A stretch of 64,000 nucleotides of DNA from Aquimarina sediminis. Lineage in GTDB: Bacteria > Bacteroidota > Bacteroidia > Flavobacteriales > Flavobacteriaceae. Below the pieces are notes generated by a model. It had not been told where the DNA came from. It saw only the letters and a list, made by a program, of their open reading frames with translations, and did not search any database. Below, in pieces: positions 1 to 7,291 of this stretch; position 1 is the first letter of the stretch, and each line of letters opens with the position of its first letter. The stretch covers positions 868,001 to 932,000 of the forward strand of contig NZ_POYJ01000002.1 of assembly GCF_002895435.1 (NCBI RefSeq). The letters are read 5' to 3'. Position numbers and translations under genes: made by a program.

Positions 1-1
1 T

Positions 2-460
2 TTTTTAATTATGTTTGAAAAGTCTATTGCAGAAAAAGAAACTCAAAAGTATTGGAAGATATATTGGTCTGCGACTTTAATTATCGGTTTGATATGTCTT
101 ATTGAAGGCGTTTTGATATTTGTTTTTTCTGATTCATTGTTAAATCTTTTTAATATCGAATCAGATAGTTCCAGAGATATGATAGCAATTTTATTAACTT
201 CACTATATCTCTATTTTCTTGTCAATATACTTCCGAGAGCCAGTCAGGTAGGGTTTATTACTTTAGGAAAAAGCTACTTACTTTTTTTGCAAAGTCTTTT
301 TTCGATTCTTCTGGGATATCTATTTACCTATTTTCTGGTCGAATATTTTGGAAAAAAATGGTTTGTAGATGGTCAAACAATAGGAGTTCTGGTAGCTACA
401 ACGGTTTTTCTTATTCTATTCAGGAATATGCTTAATCAAAGAATACACCGCGACACATGA
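2..460 (+). CDS. C-terminal part of a polytopic membrane protein, cut by the window edge
   Basis: The reading frame is open to the first bases of the window, so the ATG at 11 is probably internal and the gene starts outside. The visible ~150 residues hold about four hydrophobic segments (near residues 20-40, 58-78, 85-110 and 125-142 of the ATG form) and a short basic tail. The layout, with a loop reading LPRASQVGFITLGK, is vaguely like the last part of a MATE or polysaccharide-flippase type transporter, but I do not recognise a diagnostic motif. It is followed by a strong hairpin terminator at 609-634. Function is left open. Confidence 0.5.
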   Translation, partial: FLIMFEKSIAEKETQKYWKIYWSATLIIGLICLIEGVLIFVFSDSLLNLFNIESDSSRDMIAILLTSLYLYFLVNILPRASQVGFITLGKSYLLFLQSLFSILLGYLFTYFLVEYFGKKWFVDGQTIGVLVATTVFLILFRNMLNQRIHRDT

Positions 461-608
461 GTAGATTAACTTTTAGTATGAGGTAGGTATAAATAGGTGG
501 TAAACTTTATCAGAGGATTTTATTTTTTAATGCAACAATAAGATTATATAAAAGCTCTAATTGATATCCTATTACTACTAGTTATATGGTAAGTAGGGGT
601 ACTAAACA

Positions 609-634
609 AAACCCAAATCTACTGATTTGGGTTT
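609..634. terminator. Rho-independent terminator shared by the convergent first gene and folE
   Basis: Perfect 11-bp arms AAACCCAAATC and GATTTGGGTTT around a 4-base loop, flanked by A-rich sequence on the left and GTTTT on the right. It lies between two converging genes and can serve both strands. Confidence 0.8.
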
Positions 635-700
635 GTTTTACTATCTAAACCTAGGTGCAGTTGTATTTTGTTCAATGAATTGAAATTGTTTTTAGAGCTT

Positions 701-1372
701 TTAGAAAGACGAATTATTACTCTGTTTAACAATCTCAAAAAACTCACTTCGGAAAGAAGATTCTAGAAATTTTCCGCCATATTCAATAGTCGTTGTAAAA
801 CTGCTTTTATCTTTAATTCCTCTAGAAGAAACGCATAGATGTTTAGCATTTACAACCACAATTACATCTTCTGTTTCCAAAGTTTGTTGCAAATCCTTTA
901 AAATTTGTAAACAAAGTCTTTCCTGAACTTGAGGGCGGTGAGAATAATAATCTACCAATCGATTAATTTTTGACAACCCAACCACTTTATCTTTTGGGAT
1001 ATACCCTACATGGGCGGTGCCAACTATAGGTAAGAAATGATGTTCACAGGCAGAATCAATTATAATATCTTGCTCTACCAATATTTTCTGATATTTATAT
1101 TTATTTTCAAAAGTCGATATTTTTGGACGATTTTTGGGATTTAAACCATAAAACAACTCTTTCACATACATTTTGGCAACTCTATAAGGAGTTCCAGAAA
1201 GACTATCATCCATCAAATCGAGACCCAGTTCTTTCATTATTTCTGAAAAATGATATTGAATTTTTTTGATTTTATCATCGTCAGATTTTTCAAAAGCATC
1301 TTTTCGTAAAGGAGTTTCTGTGTTTTTGGAAAAATGCATATCTCCTGTCCACTCTATTTCTGTTTTATTCAT
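701..1372 (-). CDS. folE: GTP cyclohydrolase I (FolE)
   Basis: Catalyses GTP to 7,8-dihydroneopterin triphosphate, the first step of folate and pterin synthesis, in the cytosol. The 223-residue length fits the family. The Zn ligands are visible: Cys109 and His112 in CEHHFLP and Cys180 in AKHLCVSSRG. SHRPQVQERL (substrate site) follows at 144-153. This is the zinc-dependent type I enzyme, not FolE2. The gene is divergent from the putative zinc ABC module that starts at 1824, and the 450-bp gap between them holds a Zur-like palindrome close to the ABC genes. Whether folE shares that control is not shown. The start is ATG. Confidence 0.95.
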   Translation of the reverse strand: MNKTEIEWTGDMHFSKNTETPLRKDAFEKSDDDKIKKIQYHFSEIMKELGLDLMDDSLSGTPYRVAKMYVKELFYGLNPKNRPKISTFENKYKYQKILVEQDIIIDSACEHHFLPIVGTAHVGYIPKDKVVGLSKINRLVDYYSHRPQVQERLCLQILKDLQQTLETEDVIVVVNAKHLCVSSRGIKDKSSFTTTIEYGGKFLESSFRSEFFEIVKQSNNSSF

Positions 1373-1769
1373 TTCGTTACTACTAATTAGTTTTACAATT
1401 TTTTTGTCAGAACCGACAATTCGTTGTTGATAATCAACATTTAGGGCAGGTTGTCTTTGTCGTCAAAGTAACCAGACTATCTTTAACAAAAGCCAACTTA
1501 TCCCGGAGCATATTCATATTTCAGTTTTAATTGATCAGATCTCTGGATCGTATTAGGAGAATGTACTAACAAGTTCCACACAATAAAATGATCGTTTTGA
1601 AAAAATATTGACCTTCTGCAGAATAGGAAAAGAAAAGGAGTTATTAAGCAATGTATTACATATAAACTACTAGCCGTAATTTTTGGTAAATATGAGTTGT
1701 TATAAATGCGTGATACGTTCAAAATAATATATAATGATCTAAGTTAAAGCAAAGGTACTATTATTTATT
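1373..1769. other. Intergenic region between folE and the ABC operon
   Basis: No credible gene seen. A 74-codon open frame on the minus strand (1498-1722) has no recognisable domain and is treated as noise. The folE promoter should lie at the left end, but I could not identify a clear TAnnTTTG element for it. Confidence 0.5.
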
Positions 1770-1790
1770 TAACGCAACTTTGTTGCATTA
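1770..1790 (+). promoter_or_regulatory. Palindrome resembling a Zur/Fur-family operator
   Basis: A 21-bp dyad centred on 1780: core arms GCAAC and GTTGC separated by TTT, extended outward by TAA/TTA after one mismatched pair. It covers the upstream promoter element (TTTG, 1779-1782) of the following operon, the position expected for a repressor. Assignment to Zur rests on the shape of the site and on the putative metal-transport genes behind it, not on a known consensus match. Confidence 0.55.
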
Positions 1791-1810
1791 ATAAAGTTTG
1801 TTTATTTTTG
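1779..1810 (+). promoter_or_regulatory. Bacteroidetes-type promoter of the ABC operon
   Basis: TTTG at 1779-1782, a 20-base spacer, then TATTTTTG at 1803-1810, matching TTTG-N19/20-TAnnTTTG. Transcription would begin only about ten bases before the ATG at 1824, so the leader is very short. Confidence 0.65.
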
Positions 1811-1823
1811 TCAAAATAATTTG

Positions 1824-2456
1824 ATGATACAAACTAGTTCTCTTGAGTTTACATATCAGGGTAGAGAAAAATGTACTTTAAGTTTTCCAGATATTGATTT
1901 GCCTCCACAAGAAGATTTATTGATTTTGGGACCTTCGGGTATTGGCAAAACTACATTATTGCATCTTTTGGCAGGTCTCTTACCTCCAAAAGGAGGAGAT
2001 GTTTTCATTTCTAATACTTGTATAAATAAGCTTACAAGAAAGCAATTGGATTGTTTCCGTGGGCAACATATAGGATTAATTTTTCAACGACCGTATTTTG
2101 TAAGGTCTTTAACCTTGCTAGAAAATTTAAACATACGTGAGCAACTTTCGAAAAAGAAAAAAGATCTTTATAGACGAGAGGAACTGGTTGAACAATTGGG
2201 TCTCTCGAATCTTCAGAACAAAAGAATCCACCAATTAAGTGAGGGGCAACAACAACGACTGTCGATTGCTTTAGGTGTTATACATAAGCCCAAAGTTATA
2301 TTAGCAGACGAGCCTACATCTAATCTAGATGATATTAATTGCGAAAAGGTTATTCGCCTACTAAAAAAAGAGGCTCAAATCTGTAAAAGTAATTTAGTGA
2401 TCATAACTCACGATCATAGGGTTAAAACACATTTTGATAATCATTTAGTTTTATAG
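1824..2456 (+). CDS. ABC transporter ATP-binding protein (LolD/MacB type)
   Basis: Cytosolic ATPase that pairs with the FtsX-type permease encoded next. Walker A GPSGIGKT is at residues 36-43, the signature region reads LSEGQQQRLS, and Walker B with its glutamate reads VILADEPTSNLD, with a switch histidine in ITHDH. At 210 residues it is the compact LolD size. The ATG at 1824 is preferred over a TTG directly before it. The downstream permease follows within three bases of the stop, so the two are co-transcribed. The closest functional parallels I know are the Zur-controlled ABC systems of Vibrio (Zrg) and Pseudomonas (PA4063-PA4066), but this is inference from gene order. Confidence 0.9.
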   Translation: MIQTSSLEFTYQGREKCTLSFPDIDLPPQEDLLILGPSGIGKTTLLHLLAGLLPPKGGDVFISNTCINKLTRKQLDCFRGQHIGLIFQRPYFVRSLTLLENLNIREQLSKKKKDLYRREELVEQLGLSNLQNKRIHQLSEGQQQRLSIALGVIHKPKVILADEPTSNLDDINCEKVIRLLKKEAQICKSNLVIITHDHRVKTHFDNHLVL

Positions 2457-2458
2457 AA

Positions 2459-3655
2459 TTGTTATATCTGGCTTACAAAAATCTGATTTCTAAACCTTTA
2501 AACACTACCTTAAGTGTTTTGCTATTGATGTTAAGTATTTCATTAGCAACTTTTGTTTTACAAGTAAGAAATCAATTGAACCAACATTTAGAAAAAAATA
2601 TTAAACCCTTCGATATGGTTATTGGGGCAAAAGGGAGCCCTTTGCAGCTAGTGTTATCTTCTGTTCTACATATTGATAATCCTACGGGAAATATACCATT
2701 TAAAGAAGCTTTGAAGATTAGTAAAAACCCTATGGTTAAAGAAATAACTGCGGTTTCTTATGGAGATAATTATAAGGGAGTTAGGATTTTAGGAACACCA
2801 ATTGAGTATTTGACTAAATACAATGCAAAATTGCGTGAAGGAAAGTTGTATGAAAAACCATTTGAGGTGGTTATTGGAAATTATGTAGCCAAAAAGAACA
2901 ACTTGAGTGTAGGAGATACTTTTGTAAGTGCCCATGGTCTAGCCGAAAACGAATTAGAAAAACATAATGAGAAACCTTTTGTTGTTACAGGAATATTAAA
3001 ACCAACAGGGTTGATTATTGATGATCTAATTATTACTAATCTAGAAAGTATTTGGGAAGTACACGAGCATGAAGATGAGCATATCCACCATGAAGAAGAA
3101 CATGATGAACAGCGGGAAGTAACCTCTTTACTAGTTAAATTTAGAAACCCTATCGGAGCTTTACAAATGTCCGGGCATATCAATAAAAATACTACAATGC
3201 AAGCAGCACTTCCTAAATTTGAAATCGAACGATTAATGAAATTTTTAGGAATCGGATTTAAGACAATTAATGGTATTGCTATTGCAATACTACTGGTAGC
3301 TGGACTCAGTATATTTTTTAACTTAATAAAAACGGTAAGAGAAAGAAAACAAGAGCTAGCCTTATTGCGAACCTATGGAGCTAATACCTTGCAATTAGTG
3401 AAGTTGGTTTTCCTAGAAGCACTTTTTTTATCTTTATTAGGATCTGTTTTAGGGTGGTTGATAGGGAGAATAAGTCTTTGGTTTTTTTCAACGTTTGCAC
3501 AAAATTTATATGGATATCATTTTGTATTTAGTCCTCCTAACAATAGAGAGCTTATAGTATTAATACTGGTTATCTTGACAACTTTGTTAGCAGCAATTTT
3601 AGCCTCATTGTCGTTGTTTAAATTAAATGTTTCTAAAACAATATCAAATGCATAA
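2459..3655 (+). CDS. FtsX/MacB-type ABC permease with His- and acid-rich loop
   Basis: Inner-membrane permease: one N-terminal membrane segment (residues ~10-32), a large periplasmic domain, then three C-terminal segments with the FtsX-type motif RERKQELALLRTYGA between the first two. In the periplasmic part, residues ~202-221 form a run of His, Glu and Asp (HEHEDEHIHHEEEHDE), the kind of flexible metal-binding loop found in zinc transporters. No such run is expected in lipoprotein or drug exporters. The only nearby start is TTG at 2459, three bases after the ATPase stop. The next gene overlaps its end by 8 bp. The cargo is inferred to be zinc or a related metal. Confidence 0.85.
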   Translation: MLYLAYKNLISKPLNTTLSVLLLMLSISLATFVLQVRNQLNQHLEKNIKPFDMVIGAKGSPLQLVLSSVLHIDNPTGNIPFKEALKISKNPMVKEITAVSYGDNYKGVRILGTPIEYLTKYNAKLREGKLYEKPFEVVIGNYVAKKNNLSVGDTFVSAHGLAENELEKHNEKPFVVTGILKPTGLIIDDLIITNLESIWEVHEHEDEHIHHEEEHDEQREVTSLLVKFRNPIGALQMSGHINKNTTMQAALPKFEIERLMKFLGIGFKTINGIAIAILLVAGLSIFFNLIKTVRERKQELALLRTYGANTLQLVKLVFLEALFLSLLGSVLGWLIGRISLWFFSTFAQNLYGYHFVFSPPNNRELIVLILVILTTLLAAILASLSLFKLNVSKTISNA

Positions 3656-4091
3656 AACAATCTTCTTAATTCTATTTTTTGTACTAATCAAATTCAATTT
3701 GTTTTCTCAGGAGAAATTGACCTGGAAAGAATTTGCCAATGTAAAGTTTCATAATATTTATAGTGCGGCGTATGATGATTTCTTTTTAAAACCTAGCTTT
3801 GGTTCTACCATAAAGTCATATCGAGGTAAGAAAATCCGAATTAGAGGTTACTTTTTGGATTTTTCTTTTGACGGGGATGAGTTCTATATGATTTCTAAGA
3901 ATCCAAAATCTTCTTGTTTTTTTTGTGGAGCTGCGGGACCAGAGAGTATTATTGAAGTTATTTTTAAACAAAAACAAAAATTTAAAACAGATCAAATTGT
4001 GGAGATTACAGGTGTTCTTGAGCTTAATGCAGATGATGTAGATCATTGTAATTATATATTAAAAGAGGCTGTTGGTAAATTAGTAAATTAA
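3648..4091 (+). CDS. Exported small OB-fold-like protein of the ABC module
   Basis: Probably a periplasmic partner of the ABC transporter. The ATG at 3648 gives a clean signal peptide (MHKTIFLILFFVLIKFNLFS, cleavage near Gln19); an earlier ATG at 3627 would add seven residues before it. The mature ~125 residues look like a small beta barrel: KKIRIRGYF starts the fold, a CFFCGAAGPES segment with a CxxC pair sits mid-domain, and DDVDHCNYIL closes it. Three cysteines, a histidine and several acids could bind a metal. It resembles, in position and general shape, the DUF3299-type proteins found with zinc-regulated ABC operons, but I cannot claim the same family. Confidence 0.7.
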   Translation: MHKTIFLILFFVLIKFNLFSQEKLTWKEFANVKFHNIYSAAYDDFFLKPSFGSTIKSYRGKKIRIRGYFLDFSFDGDEFYMISKNPKSSCFFCGAAGPESIIEVIFKQKQKFKTDQIVEITGVLELNADDVDHCNYILKEAVGKLVN

Positions 4092-4565
4092 AGAGAACTA
4101 AGCTCTTGGGTAAATAGAACACTTTTTTTGATAAGGTTTTGTCTTTTGCAAAATCAATTCTTAGCCATTAATTGTTATGAAGATTTTATGGATGTATCTA
4201 TAAATGGCTGCAGTATGTAAAAAGCGATGTCATAGTTTTACGGGTGATCTGACATATTTATTTTTAAGCTTTATGGCTATGTAAAGGGTTTTTATTCGAT
4301 CTAAAATTGCTCTCCTGCCAATTTCTAATACGTATGCAATTCTTAAGTTTTTAGAATATTTGTGAGATTTTCCTTATCCCAAATTAGATAAATACCTGTA
4401 TTGAGAAGCATTTACTGGGCATGGTTGCGATTATTTATAGTTAAAATAAAGTTAATTAAAGTTAAATTTAGTTAATGTTTGATGATAAATATTCAGTGTT
4501 TTCCTACAGTTATCTTGTGCAAGATTTTTCTTATCAAATACTTTTTAAACGCTATTTTTACTAAA

Positions 4566-4578
4566 GCAACAGAGTTGC
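4566..4578 (+). promoter_or_regulatory. Second GCAAC-N3-GTTGC palindrome
   Basis: Arms GCAAC and GTTGC around AGA, the same arms and spacer length as the core at 1774-1786. The outer TAA/TTA extension seen there is missing. It lies about 130 bp before the subtilase ATG and about 100 bp before its -7 element, so it does not overlap that promoter. Confidence 0.4.
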
Positions 4579-4675
4579 AACAAATATTTTTTTTATGTAG
4601 TAATTTTCTCTTAATGTTTGTTGCTTAAGGGGTTGACTTACGGTTTTGCCATAATGTGTTTTCTTGAAGAATGTA

Positions 4676-4683
4676 TAATTTTG
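4676..4683 (+). promoter_or_regulatory. -7 promoter element of the subtilase gene
   Basis: TAATTTTG matches TAnnTTTG exactly and lies 25 bases before the ATG. The -33 element is poor at the normal spacing. Confidence 0.6.
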
Positions 4684-4708
4684 CGGTCTAACACAAAACT
4701 CAAGTATT

Positions 4709-5977
4709 ATGAAAAATTTCAGTAAACTTGCTTTGGGCACTATGCTTACGGCATTAGTTATTACTTCCTGTCAAAACGAAAACTTATCTGATGGGGCGGT
4801 AGAATCGGTTGTAGAACCAACAAGTACAGAGGGGAAAATCATTCCTGGTCAGTACATAGTTGTTTTTAAAAACGCTAAAATTGCACCTACTTCAAAAACT
4901 CTGGAGAAATCTTCATTTTCTAGCAGAACTGAAAAAGCCAAATCTGTTAGGGATCTTTCAGAAGTTTCTATTAAAAAAATGAATTCTATTTTGTCTGATA
5001 ATGATTTGGATCAAAGACAAGTTCTTGATTATTATACTACAAAATTGTCTGGGATGGCAATTAAATTGGAAGATGATGAATTTCAAAGATTGTCAAAAGA
5101 TCCTAATGTAGCTGCAATTGAATTTGATAGGATAGTAGAGTTACCAGAATTTGAAGTTGAAGAAGTGATTTCTCAAGGAAAATCACAAAAAATGGCTCAG
5201 CAAACACCATGTGGTATAACAAGAGCTGGAGGTGCTACAAATGGTGCTGGTAAGGATACATGGATTTGGGTAATTGATACTGGTATCGACCTAGATCATC
5301 CTGACCTTAATGTGATTACAGATAGTAGATATGCAAAATCTTTTGCAGGAGGTTCTGCTAACGATTGTAATGGACATGGAACTCATGTTGCTGGGACTGC
5401 CGCAGCTATTAACAATAATGTTGGTGTTGTAGGGGTTTCTGCCGGGGCTAGTGTTGTGCCTATCAAAGTTTTGGGATGTAATGGTAGTGGTAGTACATCT
5501 GGGATACTATCAGGAATCAACCATGTAGGGCGATATGATCTTGCTGGTGATGTTGCTAACCTTAGTTTAGGAGGTTACCACGGTTCAGGATGCTCTAGTA
5601 ATTCTTCTTACCGTAGCGCGCTATTAGCGTTAAGTAATGCAGGGACTTATGTAGCACTTGCAGCTGGTAATAGTAGAGCAGATGCTTCACTTTATGCACC
5701 AGCTTGTATTAATGGTAGTAACATATATACCGTTGCATCTATGACTTGTAACCGTGGATTTTCTTCTTTTTCAAATTATAACATGAATCCGATAGATGTT
5801 ATTGCTACAGGAAGTAGTGTAAGAAGTACTTATTTGAATGGAGGATATGCTACATTAAGTGGTACTTCAATGGCTTCTCCTCACGTAGCAGGAATTATGC
5901 ATGCCAGAGGTAGCGGACCAAGATCTTCTGGATCTGTTTCACATCGTGGAGAAAGCTACCCTATCGCTGTAAGATAA
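4709..5977 (+). CDS. Subtilisin-family serine protease lipoprotein (S8, proteinase K-like)
   Basis: Secreted or surface-anchored endoprotease. The signal peptide ends in a lipobox (VITSC, Cys at residue 21), so lipidation is expected. An I9-type inhibitor propeptide follows (PGQYIVVFKN, residues ~47-56 onward). The catalytic triad is complete: Asp190 in VIDTGID, His223 in NGHGTHVAG and Ser387 in GTSMASPHVAG. The protein ends 35 residues after the serine, with RGESYPIAVR, and has no T9SS tail. Several cysteines in the catalytic domain suggest disulfides. It is monocistronic, with a clear promoter before it and a terminator at 6013-6042. Confidence 0.93.
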   Translation: MKNFSKLALGTMLTALVITSCQNENLSDGAVESVVEPTSTEGKIIPGQYIVVFKNAKIAPTSKTLEKSSFSSRTEKAKSVRDLSEVSIKKMNSILSDNDLDQRQVLDYYTTKLSGMAIKLEDDEFQRLSKDPNVAAIEFDRIVELPEFEVEEVISQGKSQKMAQQTPCGITRAGGATNGAGKDTWIWVIDTGIDLDHPDLNVITDSRYAKSFAGGSANDCNGHGTHVAGTAAAINNNVGVVGVSAGASVVPIKVLGCNGSGSTSGILSGINHVGRYDLAGDVANLSLGGYHGSGCSSNSSYRSALLALSNAGTYVALAAGNSRADASLYAPACINGSNIYTVASMTCNRGFSSFSNYNMNPIDVIATGSSVRSTYLNGGYATLSGTSMASPHVAGIMHARGSGPRSSGSVSHRGESYPIAVR

Positions 5978-6012
5978 AAAATCATTTTTTACGTTGAAAA
6001 ACGTGTAGTTAC

Positions 6013-6042
6013 AAAACCACTTGTTGGAGAACAGGTGGTTTT
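6013..6042 (+). terminator. Terminator after the subtilase gene
   Basis: Thirteen-base arms (AAAACCACTTGTT and AACAGGTGGTTTT, one G-U type mismatch) around a 4-base loop, ending in T residues. Confidence 0.8.
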
Positions 6043-6081
6043 ACTATGCTTTTTTGTTACAGATACAGCTAGCAAAAACTA

Positions 6082-6231
6082 GATTTCTTGAATCCTTAAG
6101 TGTTTAAGCCAGGTATGATTATGAATCGTATGCGAAGTACCATAATCACCGCAAAATACATAGTAAGTCTTGCCATATTTTACAAACCAATCTAAAATTC
6201 TATAAAGTCGATCTCTTGTTATAAATGTCTT
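6082..6231 (-). pseudogene. Possible remnant of a small protein-coding gene
   Basis: Fifty codons between two in-frame stops, without any ATG, GTG or TTG start, read on the minus strand as a protein-like sequence containing DRLYRILDWFVKYGKTYYVF and HTWLKHLRIQ. The residue mix (aromatics, His, no low-complexity run) looks like real protein, yet there is no start. I do not recognise the family. A chance open frame in AT-rich DNA remains possible. Confidence 0.25.
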
Positions 6232-6364
6232 TTACAAGATTTTGTTTTTTTAGTATTTCATGTTTTATGGGGGTATACTAATACTATTCAAAAAAATGAT
6301 ATTAGATAAATAGAATTTATACTTTATTCATAACTTTGAGATACAACTAAATACAATAAATATC

Positions 6365-6880
6365 ATGAAAAACATCAGTAAATTAATCTTCCTTGTCTCG
6401 TTATTAGCTTATACTTCTTGTAAGCAAAACCCTGCTGAATCTCCAGAACACAAAGCTATGGTAGAAAAACATGGAGAAATGGAAACTTCTCACGAAACTA
6501 TGACCAAAGAGCATAGCAACATGAAAGATGATCATCAAGAAATGGTAGATGCTCATAAAAGTATAGAAAACGACTCTATTCATTTAGTTATCGAACAAAA
6601 GCATTTATCCCTATTGGCTAAACATGGTGAGCTTATTAAGACCCATGAAGCTTTAATGCAAAAACATGCTGATTTGGAAACTAAACACGCTTCTGGTGAG
6701 ATTACTTTAGAGCAAATGACTACAGAGCATGAATCTATGAAAGCAGAGCACGAAAGTATGGAGAAAGAACACCAAGAAATAACTAATGAACATAGACATA
6801 TTACAGAAGAAGACGAAAAAATGATGAAAGAAGATCAGGAAAAAGCAGCAGAAACAGAGTCTGATCAAAACAAAGAATAG
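6365..6880 (+). CDS. Lipoprotein with histidine-heptad coiled coil
   Basis: Signal peptide with lipobox AYTSC (Cys at residue 19). The rest is one long, highly charged helix: 17 His, with many Glu, Lys and Met. Histidines recur every seven residues in three blocks (EKHGEMETSHETMTKEH near 34-50, AKHGELIKTHEALMQKH near 87-103, TEHESMKAEHESMEKEH near 118-134), so one face of a coiled coil is lined with His. Similar flavobacterial proteins are often labelled by low-complexity matches only. The periplasmic or outer-membrane role is unknown; metal binding is a reasonable guess. It is a single gene with a terminator at 6923-6950. Confidence 0.8.
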   Translation: MKNISKLIFLVSLLAYTSCKQNPAESPEHKAMVEKHGEMETSHETMTKEHSNMKDDHQEMVDAHKSIENDSIHLVIEQKHLSLLAKHGELIKTHEALMQKHADLETKHASGEITLEQMTTEHESMKAEHESMEKEHQEITNEHRHITEEDEKMMKEDQEKAAETESDQNKE

Positions 6881-6922
6881 TTAATTCTATCCCAAAAGAA
6901 AATCTCTTCTGATTTCAAATAA

Positions 6923-6950
6923 AAAAACCAGATCAATTGATCTGGTTTTT
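6923..6950. terminator. Bidirectional terminator between the lipoprotein gene and tRNA-Leu
   Basis: Perfect 14-bp arms (AAAAACCAGATCAA then its complement) with A and T runs on the two sides. The lipoprotein gene and the minus-strand tRNA converge on it. Confidence 0.85.
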
Positions 6951-6959
6951 GTTTTGCTG

Positions 6960-7041
6960 TGCGGGCGGAGAGACTCGAACTCTCACACCTCGCGGCACTA
7001 GATCCTAAGTCTAGCGTGTCTACCAATTCCACCACGCCCGC
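6960..7041 (-). tRNA. tRNA-Leu (anticodon UAG)
   Basis: Acceptor arms GCGGGCG and CGCCCGC pair fully. The anticodon stem CTAGA/TCTAG encloses loop CTTAGGA, giving anticodon TAG (reads CUA). The variable arm is long, as in Leu tRNAs, and the T arm contains GTTCGAGTC. Discriminator A is included; CCA is not encoded. Confidence 0.95.
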
Positions 7042-7086
7042 ATTAAAAACTTTTACAATACTTAGGACTTTTTGCAAAAGTGAGTG

Positions 7087-7116
7087 CAAATATACATAAT
7101 ACTTATAAATCTCCAA
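7087..7116 (-). promoter_or_regulatory. Promoter of tRNA-Leu
   Basis: On the minus strand: TTG (7114-7116), 19-base spacer, TATATTTG (7087-7094). Same -7 box and spacing as the tRNA-Asp promoter at 59204-59233. Confidence 0.8.
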
Positions 7117-7291
7117 GAACTTAAATTATTTTTTTTCAAGAATATTGAGAATAAAAGAACTATTTGATTTCTTATCTCTAAACTTTAATCTGATTGAAGT
7201 ATTTTAAAACGAAATTGAAGGAGTTACAAGTGTTGTATTCCAGTAGTTTAAGTTTGTTGTGTTTCAAAGAGGTCTTCTCTTTTATCACTAA

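Larger units (their letters stand above)
4092..4708. other. Long intergenic region upstream of the subtilase gene
   Basis: No credible gene. It holds a GTTAA word repeated exactly every ten bases at 4451, 4461 and 4471, a GCAAC-N3-GTTGC palindrome at 4566-4578 matching the core of the site before the ABC operon, and a strong TAnnTTTG promoter element at 4676-4683. No terminator for the ABC operon stands out. Confidence 0.6.

Noticed and set aside
1498..1722. 74-codon open frame on the minus strand between folE and the ABC operon
   Set aside because: No domain, no promoter-like start, and the composition looks like noncoding AT-rich DNA.
6865..7116. 83-codon frame on the minus strand
   Set aside because: It runs through tRNA-Leu and its terminator.
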